Shown piece after piece: positions 1 to 6,058 of a stretch of 7,011 bases of DNA; positions within the stretch are counted from its first letter, which is position 1; each line of letters starts with the position of its first letter. Under the pieces are notes generated by a model, which saw only the letters and a program-made list of their open reading frames with translations, ran no database searches and was not told the DNA's origin. A program made the position numbers and the translations under genes. The stretch covers positions 1 to 7,011 of the forward strand of contig CAJCHQ010000258.1 in assembly GCA_903970295.1 (NCBI GenBank), read 5' to 3'. Origin of the DNA: Bryobacterales bacterium (GTDB lineage: Bacteria > Cyanobacteriota > Vampirovibrionia > Obscuribacterales > Obscuribacteraceae).

Positions 1-1661
1 GACGGGTTCGAGCCGGTTGCATCGTACGAGGAGGACGGGGTAGCGGCGGTGTTGGAATTGATGACTGTGTTTCCGACGATAGAGTTGCCGATGGGGCTGA
101 CGCCACCCCAATTCTCCAACTCGATCCCGGCCTCTTGCGTATTTTCTATGTAGTTATTGCTAATCGTGCTGTTAGTGGCAGCGTCTAGATTGATTGCTCC
201 CACATCGTTTCCGCCAGTAAGATTACTGACGTTGGTAATGCTATTGCTATCGATGGTGTTGCCGCTGGACCCAGGGTTGAAGGCCATAGCTTGTTGAACG
301 TTGTTGATTTGATTGCCATCAAATTGGCTATTTGTCACCGCTCCCAGCGAATAAGCCTCTCCGACATTTTGGATCGTGTTGTAGCTGAAATTATCACCAC
401 TTGAATTATTCGCCGTGATTGCAGCGTCGGCGCTACTCCAGCTAAATAGATTCTTTTGGGTGTTCTGCAGCTGCATTCCTTCAACGGTGATATTGTCAGC
501 ACCATTTATCGAGATGATACTGCCTGAGGTGCCACCGCCGTTCAAGATAGCTGGATTGCTGCTGCCCCCTATGCCGATGAATGATTCACCGCTGTCTGCT
601 GATGTTAAGTTGAGCGCCGAAGATTGGTTATAAGTGCCGCCCTCCACGTACGTAGTCTTGATGGTGCTTTTTTCCATCGCTTTTTGCGCCTGCTGCAGTG
701 TGGCGAATGGATCCTCCTTGCTGCCATTGCCGTTGGCACTACCATCAGCGGATACATAGAATGCATTAGCGGCTTCAGTTACTGCAGGCATCGCGCTTAC
801 GCCAAATGTTGTAGCTGTGGAACCGGCGACTTCGCCGTTAGGGCCAAGTGATGAATAAGCCCCCGGCGTTGTCGATGTTGTCGTTGGCGGAGTAGTCGGT
901 GCAGGTGTTGGGTTGTCCGAAGTTGGCGGTGTTGTCGGCACCGGTGTTGGATTGTCGGATGTTGGCGGTGTTGTCGGCACCGGGGTGGACGGAGGCACAG
1001 GATTGTCGGATGTTGGCGGTGTCGAACTACCCGACTCCAATGAGGCAAACTGTTGTTCGAGCAAGTTAAACTGCTGGTTGAGCACGTTCAGTTCCTGCCC
1101 TATCACGTTCAATTCATTCAGGTCACTCTGAGCGGTACCACTTGCTCCAGTTGTCGGTGCATCAGTTGCTATTGCCGTCGGCATAGGCGTGGGTGCATCA
1201 GATGCTGTTGCTATCGGCGTAGGCGTCGGTGCATCAGTTGTCGTAGACTGTGCTAAGGTAAGTGGCTGCTCGCTCTGACTTGACCCGCCGCGCACCAGAG
1301 CTTCGTTTACTGCCCTCGGTGAAAAATTACTCCGAGCCGCACCATCATCCATATACGCATCTTCAGGCTTTGCCATCATCGAATCGTTCCATTGCTTCGA
1401 TTCACTATGATTATGTTGCCTACTTCCTTCGGTTCCTTGCGCAGAACCGGTTTCGTGTTTTTCTTGCCCATCGTGGTGCAGCGATAATTTTGGGAGGTGT
1501 TCGTCCGCTCCGTCGTGATCACTTTTAGTATCAGCATGGTGACGCGTAAGACGATACTCATTGAGATTACTAATGTGATCCGCTGTTTTAGAATATTCCT
1601 GATTTTCGTGGGGCGCGTGCTTCTCTTGCGGCGCATTATGCAAAGCGTCTGCTGGAGGCAT
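1..1661 (-). CDS. Modular right-handed beta-helix (pectate-lyase-like) protein, N-terminal 553 residues, C-terminus off the left edge
   Basis: The frame is open without a stop from an ATG at 1661 to the window edge, with AAGGAG (1669-1674) seven bases before the ATG. Residues 1-100 are hydrophilic and rich in His, Asp and Glu. Residues 143-170 hold a 12-residue Pro/Thr repeat, 183-210 four heptads with Leu/Phe/Ile at core positions, and 213-262 Pro/Thr-rich repeats built on PPTSDNP. From about 301 the chain matches the N-terminal cap of beta-helix proteins (FYVSADGS, then DPFATLQQA, then YVEGGTY). It continues with Asn/Ile/Gly-rich coils such as NSQFDGNQINNV and NTIDSNSITNV. Such folds occur in polysaccharide lyases, epimerases and surface adhesins. 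No catalytic residues can be assigned, so the substrate is unknown. No signal peptide is visible at the N-terminus, which is odd for this fold. The fold call is firm and the function is open. Confidence 0.85.
   Translation of the reverse strand, partial: MPPADALHNAPQEKHAPHENQEYSKTADHISNLNEYRLTRHHADTKSDHDGADEHLPKLSLHHDGQEKHETGSAQGTEGSRQHNHSESKQWNDSMMAKPEDAYMDDGAARSNFSPRAVNEALVRGGSSQSEQPLTLAQSTTTDAPTPTPIATASDAPTPMPTAIATDAPTTGASGTAQSDLNELNVIGQELNVLNQQFNLLEQQFASLESGSSTPPTSDNPVPPSTPVPTTPPTSDNPTPVPTTPPTSDNPTPAPTTPPTTTSTTPGAYSSLGPNGEVAGSTATTFGVSAMPAVTEAANAFYVSADGSANGNGSKEDPFATLQQAQKAMEKSTIKTTYVEGGTYNQSSALNLTSADSGESFIGIGGSSNPAILNGGGTSGSIISINGADNITVEGMQLQNTQKNLFSWSSADAAITANNSSGDNFSYNTIQNVGEAYSLGAVTNSQFDGNQINNVQQAMAFNPGSSGNTIDSNSITNVSNLTGGNDVGAINLDAATNSTISNNYIENTQEAGIELENWGGVSPIGNSIVGNTVINSNTAATPSSSYDATGSNP
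882..1025 (-). repeat. In-frame Pro/Thr-rich tandem repeats (PPTSDNP units) in the beta-helix gene
   Basis: Three copies of a segment encoding PPTSDNP start at residues 215, 232 and 245, spaced 51 and 39 bases apart. The copies are nearly identical at DNA level, with the plus strand repeatedly reading GATTGTCGGATGTTGGCGGT or a close variant. The spacing differs by exactly four codons, so the frame is kept. The product is a flexible, extended linker between the coiled-coil segment and the beta-helix. The high nucleotide identity suggests recent duplication and possible length variation between strains. Confidence 0.8.
1152..1237 (-). repeat. 36-base in-frame tandem repeat encoding DAPTPxP units
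   Basis: The plus-strand word GGTGCATCAG recurs at 1156, 1192 and 1228, an exact 36-base period. It encodes a 12-residue unit beginning DAPT at residues 143, 155 and 167 of the beta-helix protein. The third unit is incomplete. It is a Pro/Thr/Ala linker of the kind often found between domains of secreted or surface proteins. Confidence 0.8.
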
Positions 1662-1769
1662 TTTTGTGCTCCTTGGTGAGTTGGTAAGCGAGTGAGGGTT
1701 TGGCGGCCGGCTAACAGCGTACTGCTCATTGCCGCACAAACACTATAAAAACAACCTGCGCAGAAATAG

Positions 1770-1785
1770 TTACAAAATTGTGTAA
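1770..1785. promoter_or_regulatory. 16-base imperfect palindrome in the divergent spacer, candidate operator
   Basis: TTACAAAATTGTGTAA reads the same on both strands except for one mismatched pair (positions 6 and 11 of the element). It has TTACA/TGTAA arms. It lies in the 222-base spacer between the divergent beta-helix and YbjQ-type genes. On the minus strand a -10-like TATAGT (plus-strand 1742-1747) would put the palindrome beside the -35 region of the beta-helix promoter, although no good -35 hexamer is seen there. For the plus-strand gene only a weak TAGACT (1845-1850) is seen. The operator role is inferred from symmetry and position alone. Confidence 0.35.
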
Positions 1786-1883
1786 TGCAAAAGCGTCACC
1801 CCTAGGTCGTCCAGAACAACAAGCTACCAACGACTCGATTGCGGTAGACTTTTTCTCCGGCTCTCCGAAACGCGAGGAAAACA

Positions 1884-2477
1884 ATGTTCAAGAATAATGC
1901 TGCTCAATACGCTGTGAGCACTTGCTCGGCACTGCTGTTACTTTTGGCTCTTCAATCAACTCCAGGCAAGTCGCAGCCTTATCAACAGCCTTTGCCGCAA
2001 ACTCAGCCAGCCCGCATGCCGTATCAACAGACTTCGATTCCAGAACAGGCCGGCGAAACTGCAATGCAATATCAGATGCCGAAACACACTCCCGGGGCGG
2101 CTCCTTTTGCCTGGCCGGCTCCCACTCAAACGGACCTCGTCATAACCACAGGTTCGTCCGTGGAGGGGTTCAAGGTGACGGCATATCGCGGACTGGTCGA
2201 AGGTGTTTCGGTAAAAGAACCGACCGGGGTTCAGGATCTGGCAGCTAATCTACAAGGAATGTTTGGTGGCGGACAAATCTCAGCCTACGGTCAGAATTGT
2301 GAAGAAGCCCGAGTGCAGGCTTACAACAACATGATGCGACGTGCGCATGGCATGGGAGCCAATGCCGTGATAGGTGTGCGATTCGACAACGAATCGATGT
2401 CCATGGGTAAGGATAATTTTGCTACAGCTGTGGTCTGTTATGGAACAGCCGTGGTGATCGCTCCAAGCGTAAAATAA
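1884..2477 (+). CDS. Exported YbjQ/UPF0145-family protein
   Basis: Residues about 85-193 match the YbjQ fold in order: a DLVITTG strand, VEGFKVTAYRGLVEGVSV, a helix ending in Gly-rich MFGGGQISAY, a long helix EEARVQAYNNMMRRAH, then GANAVIGVRFD and the C-terminal strand VVCYGTAVVI. Family members such as E. coli YbjQ are about 107 residues and cytosolic and form oligomers. Their function is poorly defined, with metal binding suggested for some. This one has an added N-terminus: a signal-peptide-like segment (residues 1-30, hydrophobic SALLLLLALQ) and a Gln/Pro-rich linker (31-83) with PYQQ twice. There is no lipobox Cys after the hydrophobic run. Cys139 and Cys185 could pair by disulphide if the domain is exported. 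The ATG is preceded by GAGGA at 1874-1878, five bases away. The metalloprotease gene follows after 55 bases on the same strand, so co-transcription is likely. Confidence 0.85.
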   Translation: MFKNNAAQYAVSTCSALLLLLALQSTPGKSQPYQQPLPQTQPARMPYQQTSIPEQAGETAMQYQMPKHTPGAAPFAWPAPTQTDLVITTGSSVEGFKVTAYRGLVEGVSVKEPTGVQDLAANLQGMFGGGQISAYGQNCEEARVQAYNNMMRRAHGMGANAVIGVRFDNESMSMGKDNFATAVVCYGTAVVIAPSVK

Positions 2478-2532
2478 TCCGAATAGTTTTAGTGGTTGAC
2501 ACCATCGTTTATAAAATCAGGAAAACGGGTCT

Positions 2533-3624
2533 ATGCCAAACCAAATGCCAAAATCGAACAATACTTCCATAGTATTAGTCTCCGCGGTCATTGTAAACGG
2601 GTTTCCATTTTGCATGCCTGCGTTTAGCGAACGAGAGATCCGCACTGATGTGGTGCATTCTGACGCTGCAGATACAATCACCGACAAAGCCGTGAATCTT
2701 TCGAATCGAGCGCTTACATGCATCAAGCAAAACAAATGGCAAGAAGCTCGTACTTTGTTAGAGGAAGCGGACAAGCTCGGTCCAAACAAAATTTCAAAAG
2801 ATGTGCAAGGCAATTTCGCTGTTGTATTAGAACACTTCAGAGAATTTGATCTTGCGTTTGTTCATTTGAAAAAAGCGTACGCGCTGGCACCCGCTGACCC
2901 GGGAGTGTTGGAACAGCTCGCAGCCTACCACCAACAAATCGGCGAATTTCAGCAAGCTCGCGAATACCTGGAAAAATACCTGAAACTATATCCGAAAGCT
3001 AGCGATGCACCAACAATCAGAAGAATACTCAATAATCTAAAGAACGTGCCGGCTCCGACCGCAAAACAAAATGATGCAAGCGATTATTTCGCGGAAACAA
3101 CGAGAGGCAACTTTTGTCGTTTTCGAAAGTCTGGCGAACCGCTGAAAGTTTTTATAGCGACAGGAGATGGCATCAAGGGCTACAAAAAGCAGTATGAAGG
3201 GTTCCTGACAAAAGCGCTCGATGCATGGACCGAAGCTTCTAAGGCGATCTCGTGGCAACGAGTCGATAACAAAACCGGCGCAGATATTGTTTGCAATTGG
3301 TCGGATTCACCAGCAACCATAAATGGTGGCAGGAGTGCTGAGGGCGGTCAGGCTCAAAGTGATTATTCAGATCATGAAATTAAACACTCGGTAGTGACAG
3401 TATTGACAGTGCCTTTGCTGGGAATTGATTTGAACGACGAATCCGTTAATTTCGTCTGCCTCCACGAGGTTGGGCATGCACTCGGTCTTTTAGGACATAG
3501 CTCAAATAACTCAGATGTGATGTTTTTCTCCGTTACAGAAGGAATGCGGCAAGATCTTTCCGCCCGAGATAAAGCAACTATCGCGCGCCTGTACGCAAGT
3601 GACCCCCCCAAAGATGGTAGGTGA
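2533..3624 (+). CDS. TPR-repeat protein with C-terminal matrixin-like zinc metalloprotease domain
   Basis: The N-terminus (residues 11-31) is hydrophobic and resembles a signal peptide or anchor. Three TPR-like helical pairs follow at about 54-88, 90-122 and 124-157, with typical endings such as ALAPADP and KLYPKA. The C-terminal half (about 185-360) resembles a matrixin (M10-type) peptidase: a strand LKVFIAT, a helix with LDAWTEASK, DIVCNW, and a zinc helix HEVGHALGLLGH at 311-322. The catalytic Glu is Glu312 and the Met-turn is SDVM (Met330). The third His is one residue further on than in the textbook HExxHxxGxxH. No pro-segment cysteine switch is evident. The TPRs probably bind a partner or substrate protein. 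AGGA at 2519-2522 is ten bases before the ATG. A second in-frame ATG at 2545 is possible but sits too far from that site. Confidence 0.85.
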   Translation: MPNQMPKSNNTSIVLVSAVIVNGFPFCMPAFSEREIRTDVVHSDAADTITDKAVNLSNRALTCIKQNKWQEARTLLEEADKLGPNKISKDVQGNFAVVLEHFREFDLAFVHLKKAYALAPADPGVLEQLAAYHQQIGEFQQAREYLEKYLKLYPKASDAPTIRRILNNLKNVPAPTAKQNDASDYFAETTRGNFCRFRKSGEPLKVFIATGDGIKGYKKQYEGFLTKALDAWTEASKAISWQRVDNKTGADIVCNWSDSPATINGGRSAEGGQAQSDYSDHEIKHSVVTVLTVPLLGIDLNDESVNFVCLHEVGHALGLLGHSSNNSDVMFFSVTEGMRQDLSARDKATIARLYASDPPKDGR

Positions 3625-3670
3625 AACAATCAATCGTCCACTAATTACCTGAGGCGAATCGGTCACGAAG

Positions 3671-3698
3671 TTGTAACGATGCTTCCCTAGACTTTAAT
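3671..3698 (+). promoter_or_regulatory. Candidate sigma70-type promoter for the cysteine peptidase gene
   Basis: TTGTAA at 3671-3676 (four of six matches to TTGACA) and TTTAAT at 3693-3698 (five of six to TATAAT) are separated by 16 bases. Transcription would begin near 3705, giving an untranslated leader of about 30 bases before the ATG at 3736. It lies in the 111-base gap after the metalloprotease gene, so the peptidase may start a new transcript. The call rests on hexamer matches only. Confidence 0.4.
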
Positions 3699-3735
3699 CC
3701 AAGTTCTAAGGAAGTACGGCGGGTAATACGGCGAC

Positions 3736-5082
3736 ATGACCCTTGAGCAACCACGTCAATCAGATGGTCCAAGAGAAGCCAGCCATTCTTTTCGCGAAAA
3801 CACCGCGTCTGCAACTATAGCTCGCGAGCAAAACACTCCTGGCCGCTCTGGAAATGAAAGTTACTTAGCCGCACGAAATTCATGGACTGAGACTGCGAAG
3901 CCGCCCTCCGCTCACTTTGATGGACAGAGCATAAATTTCGGAACTGCGTATGGAGATAATAGTTCCGGGCGAGACAATGCCAAGACACGCGGCGAGCAGT
4001 ACGCGTCGTTGTCGCTCAGCCCAGAACTGCGATCCGACGCATCCGAGGGTCGTAAAAACTCGATTTCCGGCGATAAGCAGGTTGCCGACAGCAGAGAAAA
4101 GCTGCTCCAAAACTTCGACAAGAATCAGCCGGATGAACGCCTCCGCGAAAACTTCAGAGCTTCTGTGGACACTTTTGAAAACCGTGCTAGTCGCGATCAA
4201 TTAAAACCGGAAGAGGTGGCGAAGACTTATCAATCGGTTAACGACATGGTCAGTTCTGACAAGGGTGAAGTTCCCCAGGAAGGTCGCGTCAAGCTGGCTG
4301 CACAAGTGTTGGACCAGGCAGCGCGACCAGATTCTATCCAGCAAGGGCAGTATGGTACGTGTGTTCCTTCAGCAATGGAGCATGCGCTCTATCAAAACAA
4401 ACCATCTGTCGCAGCCGATATGGTCAAACAAGCTTCGCTCACAGGGCATTGGACCGCTCCGGACGGCAAAGATATAGATGTCACTCAAACCGGTGCTTTG
4501 ACGCCCCGCCCGGATAGCACTGGTACTTACCCCGCCAATGGTGATCGTAGTTTTGCCACCCAAATTACCAATAACGTTTTGATGAACGATATGAAAGGAC
4601 GATTCCGAGAAAGCTACGTTCAACTTGGAAAAACCGAATCCGATGGCAAAACGCCGCTCGCTGAAGGCGACTCTGGAGAACGCGTCGTGTACGCAGGCGA
4701 GCCCATTAAACAAATGGATGGCAAACCGGTGAGTATGCCAGGTTCCGGGGATTATGACACCGATCAAGAATTGCAGCGTCTGGGAATCGCGTCGATGATG
4801 AAAGACGGGCCTGGCACCAATCCGAATGTCAAAGCACCCAGGTTCGGCAGCCCGGAGGAGCTGCACAATCTTCTCAAAGACATGTCCAATAAAAAACAAT
4901 TTCCTGCACTCGATTCAGTCGACGGTGGTGACCCGCGATTGACGGGACGCGCCGACAGCCAGCCGGGGGCGCATGAAATTGCTATCGATAAATACGATCC
5001 TGAAACCCGGCAAGCGACAGTTTTCACATGGGGACAGCAAAAACAGATGTCGGTTAAGGATCTGTACGAGATCAGTCGCTGA
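3736..5082 (+). CDS. Probable papain-like cysteine peptidase with disordered N-terminal half
   Basis: Residues 1-115 are hydrophilic, rich in Ser, Arg, Asn and Gln, and probably disordered. Residues 117-195 look helical. Residues 203-209 read QGQYGTC and align without gaps to the papain active-site segment QGSCGSC: Gln203 would be the oxyanion-hole Gln and Cys209, heading a helix (VPSAMEHALY), the nucleophile. Near the C-terminus GAHEIAIDKYD (411-421) has the look of the catalytic His strand (His413). TWG at 431-433 sits where papains have NSWG, but the Asn is not there. The region between is longer than in papain. I infer a clan CA-type peptidase or related transferase. The substrate is unknown and activity is untested. 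No signal peptide is present. The start is fixed to within a few codons by an in-frame TAA at 3724, and only weak GGCGGG (3718-3723) serves as ribosome site. The neighbour 80 bases downstream may be a functional partner. Confidence 0.6.
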   Translation: MTLEQPRQSDGPREASHSFRENTASATIAREQNTPGRSGNESYLAARNSWTETAKPPSAHFDGQSINFGTAYGDNSSGRDNAKTRGEQYASLSLSPELRSDASEGRKNSISGDKQVADSREKLLQNFDKNQPDERLRENFRASVDTFENRASRDQLKPEEVAKTYQSVNDMVSSDKGEVPQEGRVKLAAQVLDQAARPDSIQQGQYGTCVPSAMEHALYQNKPSVAADMVKQASLTGHWTAPDGKDIDVTQTGALTPRPDSTGTYPANGDRSFATQITNNVLMNDMKGRFRESYVQLGKTESDGKTPLAEGDSGERVVYAGEPIKQMDGKPVSMPGSGDYDTDQELQRLGIASMMKDGPGTNPNVKAPRFGSPEELHNLLKDMSNKKQFPALDSVDGGDPRLTGRADSQPGAHEIAIDKYDPETRQATVFTWGQQKQMSVKDLYEISR

Positions 5083-5084
5083 TC
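5070..5084 (+). other. Short perfect inverted repeat across the stop codon of the cysteine peptidase gene
   Basis: GATCAGTCGCTGATC has two perfect six-base arms around a three-base loop and contains the TGA stop (5080-5082). No T-run follows (the next bases are CCCATTTAAG), so it is not a convincing intrinsic terminator. It could be a weak mRNA hairpin or chance. Confidence 0.3.
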
Positions 5085-5117
5085 CCCATTTAAGTTCGTA
5101 GGTTTGGTCGATCAGTT

Positions 5118-5140
5118 AGTTCGCTGCATGAAGTTCGCTG
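5118..5140 (+). repeat. Paired AGTTCGCTG direct repeat in the gap before the 262-residue gene
   Basis: The nine-base word AGTTCGCTG occurs at 5118-5126 and again at 5132-5140, 14 bases apart, within an 80-base intergenic gap. A partial copy (AAGTTCG) is at 5092-5098. It could be a protein-binding site or a small duplication, and nothing else identifies it. Confidence 0.35.
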
Positions 5141-5162
5141 GATCTTGGAGAGGATAAGCAAA

Positions 5163-5951
5163 ATGGATTTCCAACCGCCACCAAACCACGACCAATCTCC
5201 CACGGTGCAATACGCGGCAGAACATGCTCCGCATCACTACGCTCACTGGTATTTGCCAGAGCTGATAGCGGATTCACAATCTTCGATCAATCAAAGCCTT
5301 GAAAAGACTGCTTCCAAAAATTACGACAGCGCAACAACTACACTGCGAAACCTCGGACAGACTTTTCGCCAAGTCGAGCTACCCCGGGGATGGACTGTCA
5401 AAGAGGATCAAGCATGGCGCCGTGGTGGTGGCTATCGATGGTTTGCCAAGCACCCCAAAAGCGCGGATCTCGAAATTTCAATTAGTCGCCGAACTAACAC
5501 GCTGCAACCCTCCGAATCTCAGAATTTAGATTCATTGCTGGCCGATCGGTCAAAACTCTTGTACGACACTTCATGGCAAAACAAGCCAGAGTACAAACAA
5601 GACCATGCTCGCCAACAGGCTCTTCAAGCACAGGTCAGTCAACTGTCATCGACGCTCGGCCGCAGCCAACTAGGCGACAATCAATTTACAAATTCCGATC
5701 CGGCAGCCGCCACTTTCCACATCGACAGGCTCGAAACTAAATTGGTGAATGGCAAGCACGCGCTCGCGATCAGCGGTCATTTTCCGATTGACGGGAAACC
5801 CGCACGCTATCTCACGGGTGTGATCATTCCTCAGAAAGTCGGCAACGATACGGATGTTCATCGAATCATTATGCAGTCCACAGAAAAACTGCCGTTCGTA
5901 GCTAATATTTCGAACTTCAATAAGACGCTGCAATCTATCGTTTGGGAATAA
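5163..5951 (+). CDS. Hypothetical protein of 262 residues, possible partner of the upstream cysteine peptidase
   Basis: I do not recognise this protein. The start is the ATG at 5163, eight bases after a strong GGAGAGGA (5147-5154). An upstream TTG at 5145 in the same frame is less likely because it lies before that site. Residues 1-45 are hydrophilic with a His/Pro-rich patch. Residues 70-110 contain LPRGWTV and a Trp/Arg/Gly-rich strand region (AWRRGGGYRWFA). Residues 120-175 are Gln/Ser-rich and helical. Residues 183-262 alternate strands (FHIDRLETKL, HALAISGHFPI, YLTGVIIPQK, DVHRIIMQS) and end with a helix and SIVWE. That order loosely recalls the PsbP/Mog1 alpha-beta fold, which is a low-confidence inference. 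There is no signal peptide, membrane segment or cysteine. The 80-base distance from the peptidase gene suggests co-expression. Confidence 0.75.
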   Translation: MDFQPPPNHDQSPTVQYAAEHAPHHYAHWYLPELIADSQSSINQSLEKTASKNYDSATTTLRNLGQTFRQVELPRGWTVKEDQAWRRGGGYRWFAKHPKSADLEISISRRTNTLQPSESQNLDSLLADRSKLLYDTSWQNKPEYKQDHARQQALQAQVSQLSSTLGRSQLGDNQFTNSDPAAATFHIDRLETKLVNGKHALAISGHFPIDGKPARYLTGVIIPQKVGNDTDVHRIIMQSTEKLPFVANISNFNKTLQSIVWE

Positions 5952-5976
5952 AAACTATTGCCCAGCCGATAAAAAA

Positions 5977-6005
5977 TTAACGAAATTCGGGTTCAAAATT
6001 ACAAA
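5977..6005 (+). promoter_or_regulatory. Weak candidate promoter for the aldo/keto reductase gene
   Basis: TTAACG at 5977-5982 and TACAAA at 6000-6005 each match four of six consensus positions and have the ideal 17-base spacing. They lie in the AT-rich 107-base gap before the aldo/keto reductase gene and would give a leader of about 47 bases. The call is weak because AT-rich sequence yields such matches by chance. Confidence 0.25.
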
Positions 6006-6058
6006 ACGCGGGGACATGGAAATGGCGCTTCTGTTTTCAGAAACCGAAGGTGTTTTTC

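Noticed and set aside
415..1256. Several short plus-strand open frames opposite the beta-helix gene
   Set aside because: They are antisense to the repetitive beta-helix coding sequence and have low-complexity translations with no recognisable domain.
1376..1729. Minus-strand open frame of 117 codons overlapping the start of the beta-helix gene
   Set aside because: It lies in a different frame from the 553-codon beta-helix frame, has Arg/Thr/Ile-rich composition typical of a shadow frame, and matches no family.
2496..2517. TTGACA followed by TATAAA/TAAAAT ahead of the metalloprotease gene, looking like a promoter
   Set aside because: The hexamers are only 8 to 10 bases apart, far short of the 16-18 needed for a sigma70 promoter.
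3708..3714. AAGGAAG as ribosome site for the cysteine peptidase gene
   Set aside because: It is 21 bases before the ATG and an in-frame TAA at 3724 rules out an earlier start that would use it.
4369..4899. Minus-strand open frame of 176 codons inside the cysteine peptidase gene
   Set aside because: It is fully antisense to a gene with a recognisable active-site pattern and shows no domain of its own.
5145..5163. TTG at 5145 as the start of the 262-residue gene
   Set aside because: The strong GGAGAGGA lies after this codon and is correctly spaced for the ATG at 5163.
6050..6058. GTG at 6050 as the aldo/keto reductase start
   Set aside because: It overlaps the AAGG ribosome site, which is well spaced for the ATG at 6059.
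5951..6058. Intrinsic terminator after the 262-residue gene
   Set aside because: The gap is AT-rich but shows no GC-rich stem followed by a T-run.
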